Source: Gammaproteobacteria bacterium
GTDB lineage: Bacteria; Pseudomonadota; Gammaproteobacteria; UBA11654
Direction: 5' to 3'
DNA: 6,615 nt
NCBI GenBank assembly: GCA_002718375.1
Contig: PBEI01000001.1
Span: 1 to 6,615, forward strand
Part shown: piece after piece, positions 1 through 6,040 of the stretch
Position numbering within the stretch: the stretch's first letter is position 1
Layout of the letters: the number at the start of each line of letters is the position of its first letter
The notes under the pieces: generated by a model
What the model saw: the letters and a program-made list of their open reading frames with translations, nothing else
Told to the model about the DNA's origin: nothing
Database searches by the model: none
Made by a program: the position numbers and the translations under genes

Positions 1-548
1 AGGAACTCCATTGATTCAAACTGAAAAACAAGTACGCAAAAGTTTTCAAATCCATTTGTTGATTCGAAGTCAAAAGTTGAAGGATCAAACCTTGAAGGAT
101 CATTAATTCTTGTTCCTGGCGGCCCGCCCACAAAATAACATTCTTTTGACATCTCCTTTGATAGTTTCCAAGAACCTTTGGTGACTTCATCATTGTGATG
201 AAGGTTTATTTTTCCATCAAATCGTATCTGAATTTTTAGATTTGGATCATAACCATGAATTGCAGCATGAGAGTCCTTCTTGAGTTGCTCTATCTTCACT
301 GACCTAAAATCAGTATGAAACCTAATCAATCTTTTATCAGGATCAAATTCTCTAAGAACCATTGTTCGAGTAGATACTCTATTACCATCGAAGGTTGACA
401 GCGTTGGAGTATGAAAAAGAGTGTGTCTATTTTTTGATGCAATTTCTAGAATGCTAAAGGCAGCTTTTAGCGTTTGATCCAATTCAAAATACTCTTCTGG
501 CAAACCAGAGAGGTCAAAATATTTTTCACGATGTTTATTTTGAGTCAT
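1..548 (-). CDS. Pyridoxamine 5'-phosphate oxidase-like FMN-binding protein, C-terminus beyond window
   Basis: The minus-strand frame from ATG at 548 stays open for 182 codons to the window edge, so the C-terminus is missing. The fold signature is PNPOx-like split-barrel: HTPTLSTFDG (46-55), RTMVLREFD (61-69), FHTDFRSVK (77-85) and IQIRFDGK (106-113). These match the family pattern of R-x-V-x-L, F-[YH]-T-[DN]-x-x-S-x-K and Q-x-R-x-x-G, the stretches that hold FMN phosphate and ribityl in PdxH. The spacing and the GGPPGT segment (141-146) look more like the short PNPOx-like proteins of the Alr4036 type than true PdxH, so I give no pdxH symbol. Expected to be a cytoplasmic flavoprotein of unknown substrate. 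It is transcribed away from the MFS gene, from a spacer with a perfect TATAAT on this strand. The Shine-Dalgarno is weak. The family call is fairly sure; the substrate is unknown. Confidence 0.85.
   Translation of the reverse strand, partial: MTQNKHREKYFDLSGLPEEYFELDQTLKAAFSILEIASKNRHTLFHTPTLSTFDGNRVSTRTMVLREFDPDKRLIRFHTDFRSVKIEQLKKDSHAAIHGYDPNLKIQIRFDGKINLHHNDEVTKGSWKLSKEMSKECYFVGGPPGTRINDPSRFDPSTFDFESTNGFENFCVLVFQFESMEF
77..102. repeat. 11-bp direct repeat encoding a tandem DPSxF motif
   Basis: TTGAAGGATCA occurs at 77-87 and again at 92-102, a period of 15 bp. In the PNPOx-like protein this encodes two adjacent five-residue units, DPSRF then DPSTF (residues 150-159). The repeat keeps frame, so it is a small in-gene duplication and not a mobile or regulatory repeat. 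Confidence 0.6.
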
Positions 549-598
549 GAATAGAAAATTTTAAGTACAATGATTTTATTATATTTCATTTGAAGAAT
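549..598. promoter_or_regulatory. Divergent promoter region between the PNPOx-like and MFS genes
   Basis: This very AT-rich 50-bp spacer separates two divergent starts. On the minus strand a perfect TATAAT lies at 583-578, about 30 nt upstream of the ATG at 548, which would leave a leader of roughly 23 nt. On the plus strand overlapping TATTAT (577-582) and TATATT (580-585) could serve the MFS gene with a very short leader. No convincing -35 hexamer is seen for either direction. Since the -10 boxes overlap, the two promoters would compete for polymerase if both are real. Confidence 0.45.
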
Positions 599-2173
599 AT
601 GAGCGAAAATCATTATCCAAAAGTTGGTGGTAAATCTGCAAAAGTAGCCCTTGTGTTACTTGTGATTGTCTACATATTTAATTTTGTAGACAGACAAATA
701 CTCTCAGTTCTAGCAGAAGAAATTAAGGCCGATCTTAATATTACTGACAGCGACTTGGGTTTCCTTTTTGGTACTGCATTTGCTGTTTTCTATTCTATTT
801 TTGGGATACCTCTTGGTAAGTTAGCAGATACTTGGTCTAGAAAGAATTTGCTCAGTATTGGGCTGGCGCTATGGAGTATAATGACTGCCTTATCTGGTAC
901 AGCAAAATCTTTAACAACTCTATCTGTTTATCGAATAGGTGTGGGTATTGGAGAATCAACTGCCAGCCCATCTTCTTATTCGATTCTTTCAGATTATTTT
1001 TCTCCAAAAGTTCGATCCACAATTTTATCAATCTACTCAAGTGGAGTTTACTTAGGAGCAGGCATAGGGCTCTTTCTAGGTGGATGGATTGTCGAACTAT
1101 GGACAGAAGCATACCCTGACCCAAATCTCGCCCCCTTATCACTAAAAGGTTGGCAAGCTGCATTCATATTGGTTGGCTTACCAGGTATTTTGCTTGCATT
1201 TTTCACATGGCAAATTAAAGAACCAAAAAGAGGTGGGAGTGAGGGAATAGAATCTATCATCACTAGTGATCCATTAACTGCAGTCAAAGAAGAATTCATT
1301 GGCATTTCCCCATTTGTCATTTTTTCCGCAAACAACAGAATCAAAGCCACTATCATCAATCTTCTGATGGCAACGCTGATTAGCTCAATCTGTTTTTTGC
1401 TTTATAAACTTACAAATGACCTGATTCAGTGGGTTGCATTTGGTTTGGGCGCTTATATTTTGAGTTGCTGGATTCAGGGGCTTAAATTTAGAGACCCGGT
1501 TACATTCAGTTTATTGTTTAAAACGAAGTCCCTTTTGTTCACTGTAATAGGGTTCCCTTTCATATCTTTCGTGACATATTCGATTGCAGCATTTGGGCCT
1601 GCTTTTTATATGCGTAATTTTGGTATCAGCGAGGGAGAGGTCGCAACAATTCTTGGCCTCATCACTGCAGTAGCAGGAACATTGGGGGTGGTTATTGGTG
1701 GTTATATTGGAGACCGTCTAAGAGAAAAATACACCAATGGAAGACTCTATGTCGGTTTTGGCTTGATTGTTCTTGCTGTTCCAACAGCACTAGCAATGTT
1801 GTTTACAGAAAGTCTTGTAATGTCTTATATCTATTATTCACTTTTCCAAATTGCCACACCAATGTGGGTCGGGATTGCACCGACGACAGTTTCTGATTTG
1901 GTACTGCCAAGAATGAGAGGAGTAGCAGGGGCATATTATATCTTGATGGTTAGTATGTTAGGTCTTGCCTTGGGACCATATTCTATTGGGTATATTAGTG
2001 ATTACTTCTTCTCGCTTGGGTATTCAGATGCTGAATCACTCAAGTATGCATTGGCATGGGGCCAATCAGCACTGTTGATAACTATTTTTGCACTTATTGG
2101 TGCTTGTTATTATCTTCCCAAAGAAGAACCGACAAAGCTTGATAGAGCTAGAGAGATGGGTGAACCCATCTAA
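599..2173 (+). CDS. MFS transporter, spinster-like, with an inserted central helix pair
   Basis: This 524-residue inner-membrane secondary carrier has the canonical motifs of a spinster-like MFS subfamily. TM1 contains FNFVDRQ (27-33); motif A is GKLADTWSRK (73-82); the TM4 region has YRIGVGIGES (111-120) with Arg112 and Glu119; the C-half counterpart of motif A is GGYIGDRLREK (367-377). A long central segment (about 248-295) adds two hydrophobic stretches between the six-helix halves, which explains a length above the usual 400-450. The ATG at 599 is preferred over an in-frame TTG three codons upstream; a weak GAAG precedes it. The stop is 2 bp from that of the convergent cupin gene. Such carriers move organic anions, lipids or small metabolites; the substrate cannot be read from the sequence. 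The family call is secure. Confidence 0.92.
   Translation: MSENHYPKVGGKSAKVALVLLVIVYIFNFVDRQILSVLAEEIKADLNITDSDLGFLFGTAFAVFYSIFGIPLGKLADTWSRKNLLSIGLALWSIMTALSGTAKSLTTLSVYRIGVGIGESTASPSSYSILSDYFSPKVRSTILSIYSSGVYLGAGIGLFLGGWIVELWTEAYPDPNLAPLSLKGWQAAFILVGLPGILLAFFTWQIKEPKRGGSEGIESIITSDPLTAVKEEFIGISPFVIFSANNRIKATIINLLMATLISSICFLLYKLTNDLIQWVAFGLGAYILSCWIQGLKFRDPVTFSLLFKTKSLLFTVIGFPFISFVTYSIAAFGPAFYMRNFGISEGEVATILGLITAVAGTLGVVIGGYIGDRLREKYTNGRLYVGFGLIVLAVPTALAMLFTESLVMSYIYYSLFQIATPMWVGIAPTTVSDLVLPRMRGVAGAYYILMVSMLGLALGPYSIGYISDYFFSLGYSDAESLKYALAWGQSALLITIFALIGACYYLPKEEPTKLDRAREMGEPI
2154..2171. terminator. Perfect 7-bp hairpin over the MFS stop codon, candidate 3'-end structure
   Basis: AGATGGG-TGAA-CCCATCT forms an uninterrupted seven-base-pair stem with a four-base loop. 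It covers the last MFS codons and the first base of the stop, just before the 2-bp gap to the converging cupin gene. There is no T-tract after it on either strand, so it is not a textbook intrinsic terminator. It may stabilise 3' ends or act as a weak bidirectional pause, or may be coincidental coding sequence. Confidence 0.35.
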
Positions 2174-2175
2174 AT

Positions 2176-2970
2176 TCAACTTGGATCATAAATAGCCCAA
2201 ATCTTTACTACTCCTTCAGGCACTATGAATCTTCCCTTAGATCCTGTTGGAACAATCATTCCTTCTCCTGGGTTTATTTCATGAGAATTACCATTTTCAT
2301 CAGTCATAATTATCTGGCCTTCAATTACATACATGAATTCATCATAGGACCAATCTGATGAAATATTGGCCTGAGATGATTCCCACAATCCCAAAGTAAA
2401 TGACTCATCTGCATTGTTAAAAGTCTGCTCTTCCCTTGTTTTAAGACCATCTTTTTTTTTGAATTCTTTCTTGGACATGGATGAAAGAATTGTTTGATAG
2501 TTATAGTGCATTCTTGCATCTTCATAGATATCTCTATCAGGATCATTAGTGGTTTTTACAAGTCCGTGATAGAAATAAATGGCCTCTACATCTTTTGAAA
2601 TTTCAAATGAGCCCATCCAACCTTTTGGTATTAAGAAACCTTCTCCAGAAACAAATTGATTGATGTCTCCCTTAGTAGTTCTAGTTCTGATCTCACCGGA
2701 TTTAATCAGGAAGAAAACGTTATATGGATAAGGTGTATTGATCTCTTCAGAACCAGCTTTTGATTTCCATATACCAATGCTGAAATTCCCATCCTTGCTC
2801 ACAAAAAGCTCCATGTCTGCAGAATTCCATAATCCATATCCCGAATCATATTCTTCATATGGCATTGATCTCAGGCTTTCAATTGCTGATTCATCTATCA
2901 GCTCTAGGCCATAAAGACTCGATGTCATGGTTATATATAATGCTATCGTTACATAGATGGTTTTTTTCAT
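2176..2970 (-). CDS. Exported two-domain cupin protein (cupin_3-like)
   Basis: This 264-residue protein has an N-terminal signal peptide (MKK, a hydrophobic stretch at 5-20, likely cleavage near SLYG at 18-21), so it should act in the periplasm. Two cupin barrels follow and mirror each other: FSIGIWKS (63-70) with FTLGLWES (191-198), NVFFLIKSGEI (84-94) with EFMYVIEGQI (211-220), and GEGFLIPKGW (109-118) with GEGMIVPTGS (235-244). The P-x-G strand end and E-x-G-x-I pattern resemble cupin_3 (EutQ/ureidoglycine-type) proteins. The usual two-His metal site is not evident in either barrel, so ligand binding is as likely as catalysis. It is the last gene of the minus operon; the thioesterase stop TGA lies 8 bp before its ATG. 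The start at 2970 is chosen because GAGGA sits five bases upstream and it gives a clean signal peptide. Ligand unknown. Confidence 0.85.
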   Translation of the reverse strand: MKKTIYVTIALYITMTSSLYGLELIDESAIESLRSMPYEEYDSGYGLWNSADMELFVSKDGNFSIGIWKSKAGSEEINTPYPYNVFFLIKSGEIRTRTTKGDINQFVSGEGFLIPKGWMGSFEISKDVEAIYFYHGLVKTTNDPDRDIYEDARMHYNYQTILSSMSKKEFKKKDGLKTREEQTFNNADESFTLGLWESSQANISSDWSYDEFMYVIEGQIIMTDENGNSHEINPGEGMIVPTGSKGRFIVPEGVVKIWAIYDPS

Positions 2971-2975
2971 TTGTA

Positions 2976-2980
2976 TCCTC
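2976..2980 (-). promoter_or_regulatory. Shine-Dalgarno GAGGA deciding the cupin start
   Basis: On the minus strand GAGGA at 2980-2976 is followed by a 5-nt spacer and ATG at 2970. The earlier in-frame ATG at 2982 overlaps the thioesterase stop as ATGA but has no ribosome-binding site before it and would add MRIQ ahead of the signal peptide. The GAGGA overlaps the upstream stop codon, which fits coupled translation. Confidence 0.6.
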
Positions 2981-3461
2981 ATTTCTTTTTTATTTTCAAT
3001 CTGATATCAAAATCATCAATTGAGCAAACAGTATGATTCCGATGGACATCTTTTACTTTTTTCAAAAGCTGATCAGGCATTACCGTTGCCTTTCTTGAAT
3101 CCATGTCAATATGAACCACAAGAGTCTCGGAAATGGCTGATAATCGATCTTGGCTATCAAGTAAAACACCCACTATATGAATCAATTTCTCGTTGAAGTC
3201 ATGAATCCTAAACATAGATCTTATCTCGTCTCCTTCTAAAAACTCCCTCTGATATCTCAGACTATCTTCAATTGCAAAACATGAATATCCCGATTGAAAA
3301 TAATCTCCATCAAAGCCAATCTCTTCAAATAAATCCCTAGAGTTCACATCAAAAGCTTGTAGATAATAAGCCACATTCATGTGTCCATTTTGATCACACA
3401 TATCATTGCTTACCGTCACTGAAGGCGCTACATATGGAAAGATTTTTTTAAAACTGAACAC
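2979..3461 (-). CDS. Acyl-CoA thioesterase, hotdog fold (4HBT/FcbC-like)
   Basis: This 160-residue cytoplasmic single-domain hotdog protein is predicted to hydrolyse a CoA thioester. The signature is near the N-terminus: VSNDMCDQNGHMNVAYY (17-33), where Asp23 and the GHMN turn (26-29) correspond to the D-x-x-G-H-[MV]-N motif of 4-hydroxybenzoyl-CoA and betainyl-CoA type thioesterases. SLRYQREFLEGDEI is the usual strand after the core helix. The length is normal for the family. The start is GTG at 3461, the only plausible in-frame start between the preceding stop and the motif; AAGGGG lies 12 bases upstream, overlapping the end of the DUF4442 gene. The frame is the same as that gene, separated by TAG and three codons. 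Its TGA overlaps an upstream alternative cupin start. Family and general reaction are well supported; the acyl group is not known. Confidence 0.88.
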   Translation of the reverse strand: MFSFKKIFPYVAPSVTVSNDMCDQNGHMNVAYYLQAFDVNSRDLFEEIGFDGDYFQSGYSCFAIEDSLRYQREFLEGDEIRSMFRIHDFNEKLIHIVGVLLDSQDRLSAISETLVVHIDMDSRKATVMPDQLLKKVKDVHRNHTVCSIDDFDIRLKIKKK

Positions 3462-3470
3462 AGTAAAATG

Positions 3471-3926
3471 CTACCCCTTATTTTTTACATACATATTGAT
3501 CTTTGCAGTAAAAACAATTTGGTCATTTGTATCTTTTATTTCAACTGGTACAACAATCGTTCCTGTTTGGTTCCAATCGATCTCAGATCCGTCAGAGACA
3601 GCCAAAAGGTTGGATTCTGCTTTCTTCAAATATTCAACAGTCATTCCTGAAGGAATCCATTGCTTATCTTTGGGTAAAGAAGCTTCGATCATTAAACCAC
3701 CTGATAATTCGGCCATGTTACACATTGCAATTGCATGCACCGTGTTAATGTGATTTGTTACCGCCCTCCTCTTCTTAAGCTGAACTTCGCATCTATTTTT
3801 TTTCAGTAAAGTCACATGGGATTTTATGGAGGAAAAATATGGGGCATTCATGCAAACCATGAACGTAAAAATTCTACTGCCGAATGGCAAACCATTTAAT
3901 TTTTCGAATAAATCTAAAACTTTCAT
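3471..3926 (-). CDS. DUF4442 hotdog-fold protein, putative thioesterase
   Basis: This 151-residue cytoplasmic protein belongs to the DUF4442 branch of the hotdog superfamily (PaaI/YiiD-C-like). Its hallmark is NHINTVHAIAMCNMAELSGG (58-77), equivalent to the N-x-x-G-x-[VI]-H-G-G core helix of PaaI thioesterases, here with His64-Ala65 in place of HGG. After it come two strand segments ending in a Lys/Gly tail. CoA-thioester hydrolysis is the likely role, but biochemistry for this branch is thin. The ATG at 3926 is chosen because a full AGGAGG (3942-3937) lies 10 bases upstream; an in-frame TTG at 3974 would put that Shine-Dalgarno inside the protein and overlap the divergent gene. It is the first gene of the minus operon, upstream of a second, different hotdog gene in the same frame. 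Confidence 0.88.
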   Translation of the reverse strand: MKVLDLFEKLNGLPFGSRIFTFMVCMNAPYFSSIKSHVTLLKKNRCEVQLKKRRAVTNHINTVHAIAMCNMAELSGGLMIEASLPKDKQWIPSGMTVEYLKKAESNLLAVSDGSEIDWNQTGTIVVPVEIKDTNDQIVFTAKINMYVKNKG

Positions 3927-3927
3927 C

Positions 3928-3956
3928 TTGTCATTGCCTCCTAAGAACTGGATTAT
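3928..3956 (+). promoter_or_regulatory. Candidate promoter for the parvulin-HupE-DUF3604 operon, possibly leaderless
   Basis: TTGTCA at 3928-3933 matches five of six -35 positions. After a 17-bp spacer, GATTAT at 3951-3956 matches four of six -10 positions. A start seven bases downstream falls on 3963, the A of the ATG. No Shine-Dalgarno precedes that ATG, which agrees with a leaderless message. This is inference from spacing alone. Confidence 0.4.
3937..3942 (-). promoter_or_regulatory. Strong Shine-Dalgarno AGGAGG for the DUF4442 gene
   Basis: AGGAGG on the minus strand at 3942-3937 lies 10 bases before the ATG at 3926. It is the most consensus-like ribosome-binding site in the window and settles the start of the first gene in the minus-strand operon. 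Confidence 0.75.
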
Positions 3957-3957
3957 A
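3952..3957 (-). promoter_or_regulatory. Candidate -10 box (TATAAT) for the hotdog-hotdog-cupin operon
   Basis: A perfect TATAAT reads at 3957-3952 on the minus strand. Transcription starting about seven bases on would give an 18-20 nt leader that just contains the AGGAGG site. The -35 region at 16-17 bp (TTAGAT or CTTAGA) is poor. It overlaps the proposed plus-strand -10, so the two promoters would be mutually exclusive. Confidence 0.5.
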
Positions 3958-3962
3958 GTCAG

Positions 3963-4808
3963 ATGAGTAATCAATCTAAGTTACTTCTTTTTGCATCTAT
4001 TATAGGCACATTTCTTGCCATATATTCAATCGTGGATAACAATAAAAATTTCTCATCACTTCCCAATGATGTGATTGCAATTGTTAATGATAAAATAATC
4101 CCCTCGGAGAAATTTCGGACGGTTATTCAATTAATTGAGAATGACAAAAGAGATGATTTAACAGAGGCTGACCGAAAAATGGCTTTGGATCGAATCATTG
4201 AAGAAGAGCTTCTGGTCCAATATGCCTACCAGAACGGATTTCTTGAAGCAGACGACCTTTTAAGAAAAAGCATTGTGAGATCAGTTGTAGACTCGATCGT
4301 TGAGCAGTCAGTATCAGTGATACCTAATGAAGATGAATTTCAGGACTTCTATCAAGATAATCTCCCAGTTTTCACTTTGGATGAACAATATCGGGTTGTC
4401 ATTCTCTCATCTCAAAATCTCCTGGATATCAAAACTGCAAAAGAGATTTGGCAAGAAAGCTATGATATTCAGAAACTGGAGATCGATATACCGAGCATAA
4501 GGCACCTTGGCATTCCTTCTGGCTTTATCTCTAAGTTAAGACTGGGATCATTGATTGGTCCGCTTCTCAGAGATGTCGTTCTATCACTTAGGATTGGTGA
4601 AACAAGCAAAGCAATAGAAACAATCTATGGGTACACAATTGTCACCCTAGTAGATAAAAAAGATAAAATCATTCCTGAATATTCGGATATCAAAGAAGTT
4701 GTTTTACAAGAATATAGAAGAAGACAACGAGAAAATATTCTTGAAGAGCTACTAAGTGACCTGAGGAGGCAGTCAGACATAGATATTAACAGCACTCTTG
4801 CAGATTGA
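3963..4808 (+). CDS. Membrane-anchored parvulin-like (SurA/PrsA-type) protein, probably catalytically degenerate
   Basis: This 281-residue protein has a hydrophobic N-terminal segment (7-24) that would anchor it or export it, leaving the rest in the periplasm. IAIVNDKIIPSEKF (38-51) is the entry to a SurA_N-like helical chaperone region (about 36-135). A PPIC-like domain follows (about 136-232), recognised from GSLIGPLLRDVVLSLRIGE (195-213) and the terminal strand TIYGYTIVTLVDK. Both histidines usual in parvulins are absent: the first strand reads YRVVIL (143-148) where A-x-H-I-L is expected, and the G-[FY]-H motif is GYT (223-225). A charged coiled tail (about 240-272) ends the chain. I infer a holdase or assembly factor and not an isomerase. 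It is first in the operon, with a 6-bp gap to the HupE-like gene. The fold call is good; the client is unknown. Confidence 0.8.
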   Translation: MSNQSKLLLFASIIGTFLAIYSIVDNNKNFSSLPNDVIAIVNDKIIPSEKFRTVIQLIENDKRDDLTEADRKMALDRIIEEELLVQYAYQNGFLEADDLLRKSIVRSVVDSIVEQSVSVIPNEDEFQDFYQDNLPVFTLDEQYRVVILSSQNLLDIKTAKEIWQESYDIQKLEIDIPSIRHLGIPSGFISKLRLGSLIGPLLRDVVLSLRIGETSKAIETIYGYTIVTLVDKKDKIIPEYSDIKEVVLQEYRRRQRENILEELLSDLRRQSDIDINSTLAD

Positions 4809-4814
4809 CTTGAA

Positions 4815-6020
4815 ATGAAGACATTTAATTCGCTTTTGATATCAATATTGCTCTTGATACTTTTTCAAAGTGAGTCACTCGCTCACACAAAAAGTGTTTC
4901 TTACTCCACTTGGAATATCCAAGAAGATGAAATCATTCTTAATTTCACTGTCTCATCAAGAGAGATCACAAAACTCAGAGAATATCAAATCAACTATCCA
5001 AATCTGAATGACAGCTTAAAGAGTCATCTGATTCAAAAAATTCATTCGGACCAGATCAAATCAGAACCACTCATCAATTTTCTCAATACTGAAATTGGCA
5101 TGACTGGTTTATCACTCATGTTTGATACAAATCAGTTTGAAAAATATATTTTTGATATGAATATTTTTTTCGAAGAGATTCCTGGTCATATCCACTATGC
5201 AAGAATCAATCATCATATTGGACAGATGAGAACACTTGTTCTAAATCAAAATAGTCATGAAATAATTATTTTTAGTAAACACAATGCAGTTGAGGAACAA
5301 GAATGGTTTGACTCATTCAAACAATATATTGGACTTGGTTTTACTCATATTCTAGAAGGCATTGATCATTTACTTTTTTTACTTGCATTACTTATTTTAT
5401 GTAAATCCTTTAAAAGTCTTTTTTTTGCAGCTACAGGGTTCACCATAGGCCACAGTCTAACACTCGGTCTTGCCGCTTCAAATATTGTCATTCCTCAGGT
5501 TAATATCATTGAATCATTAATAGGATGGACCATCATCTTGGCGAGTATTGAATCAATTAATCTACCAAGATATGAGCTCAGAAAAATACAGTCGGGCGTT
5601 CTCTTAATTGTTATAGCTGTGATCCTCCTAAGTGCTCTGAACATCAATGAATTAAAAATTGGCTTCATACTTGGTTTGGGTATTTTGACTTTAGCAATAT
5701 TGAAAATGGGAGAAGAACCTGACCAGTCTGAGAAGTTAAGGCCCATTTTAGCAATCATCTTTGGAACCATTCATGGGTTTGGTTTCGCAAATATACTCAG
5801 TGAGATCAGCTTAGATAGAACAAACTTTTTGGTCTCACTTTTGGGATTCAATATTGGTGTTGAGATTGGGCAAATACTGGTGCTTATAATCATGTGGGGT
5901 CTAATGTCTTTTCTTGCTACAAAAATACTTAGTAACAATATGAAAAAGATAACTGGGCTAGTCTCTTCTATCTTGTGTTCAATTGGTCTATATTGGTTTC
6001 TAACGCGTTTAATGGGTTAG
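4815..6020 (+). CDS. HupE/UreJ-family membrane protein with extracytoplasmic N-terminal domain
   Basis: This 401-residue protein starts with a signal peptide (hydrophobic 7-17, likely cleavage after SLA at 21-23). A periplasmic domain of about 145 residues (24-168) follows, then about seven membrane segments of HupE/UreJ_2 type. The membrane part carries the family's conserved polar residues: FTHILEGIDHLLF (176-188; His178, Asp184, His185), TIGHSLTLG (210-218; His213), GTIHGFGFA (317-325; His320) and GFNIGVEIGQ (344-353; Glu350). HupE/UreJ proteins are nickel/cobalt-type permeases in hydrogenase and urease clusters; neither enzyme is here, so the metal is open. The periplasmic domain has a cluster of histidines, GHIHYARINHH (124-134), a possible metal scavenging site. 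The Shine-Dalgarno is weak and overlaps the upstream stop region, consistent with coupling to the parvulin-like gene. The DUF3604 gene follows after 20 bp. Confidence 0.87.
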   Translation: MKTFNSLLISILLLILFQSESLAHTKSVSYSTWNIQEDEIILNFTVSSREITKLREYQINYPNLNDSLKSHLIQKIHSDQIKSEPLINFLNTEIGMTGLSLMFDTNQFEKYIFDMNIFFEEIPGHIHYARINHHIGQMRTLVLNQNSHEIIIFSKHNAVEEQEWFDSFKQYIGLGFTHILEGIDHLLFLLALLILCKSFKSLFFAATGFTIGHSLTLGLAASNIVIPQVNIIESLIGWTIILASIESINLPRYELRKIQSGVLLIVIAVILLSALNINELKIGFILGLGILTLAILKMGEEPDQSEKLRPILAIIFGTIHGFGFANILSEISLDRTNFLVSLLGFNIGVEIGQILVLIIMWGLMSFLATKILSNNMKKITGLVSSILCSIGLYWFLTRLMG

Positions 6021-6029
6021 GTTCTTTTT

Positions 6030-6034
6030 AGGGG
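6030..6034 (+). promoter_or_regulatory. Shine-Dalgarno AGGGG before the DUF3604 gene
   Basis: AGGGG at 6030-6034 sits six bases before the ATG at 6041, inside the 20-bp gap after the HupE-like stop. There is no terminator-like hairpin in this gap, so the gene is probably read as part of the upstream operon but with its own efficient initiation. Confidence 0.65.
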
Positions 6035-6040
6035 ATACTT

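Noticed and set aside
590..598. In-frame TTG three codons upstream of the MFS ATG
   Set aside because: It has no Shine-Dalgarno, would fall close to the proposed -10 elements, and adds only three residues outside the family homology; ATG at 599 is simpler.
852..1359. Open frames of 82-103 codons on both strands inside the MFS gene
   Set aside because: They lie fully within a well-supported gene, show no recognisable family, and look like shadow frames.
2971..2982. ATG at 2982 as the cupin start (ATGA overlap with the thioesterase stop)
   Set aside because: There is no ribosome-binding site in front of it, whereas GAGGA is five bases from the ATG at 2970, which also begins a clean signal peptide. 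It remains possible as a coupled start.
3406..3753. Plus-strand open frames opposite the thioesterase/DUF4442 junction
   Set aside because: They are antisense to two genes with clear family motifs and have no Shine-Dalgarno or recognisable domain.
3927..3974. TTG start at 3974 extending the DUF4442 protein by 16 residues
   Set aside because: The extension would translate through the AGGAGG site and overlap the divergent gene; ATG at 3926 has that Shine-Dalgarno at a usable distance.
5495..5770. Minus-strand frame of 91 codons opposite the HupE-like gene
   Set aside because: It is antisense to conserved membrane segments, with no family signal.
6014..6040. Possible terminator between the HupE-like and DUF3604 genes
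   Set aside because: The gap has a short T-run but no stem before it, and it contains a good Shine-Dalgarno, so it reads as an operon junction.
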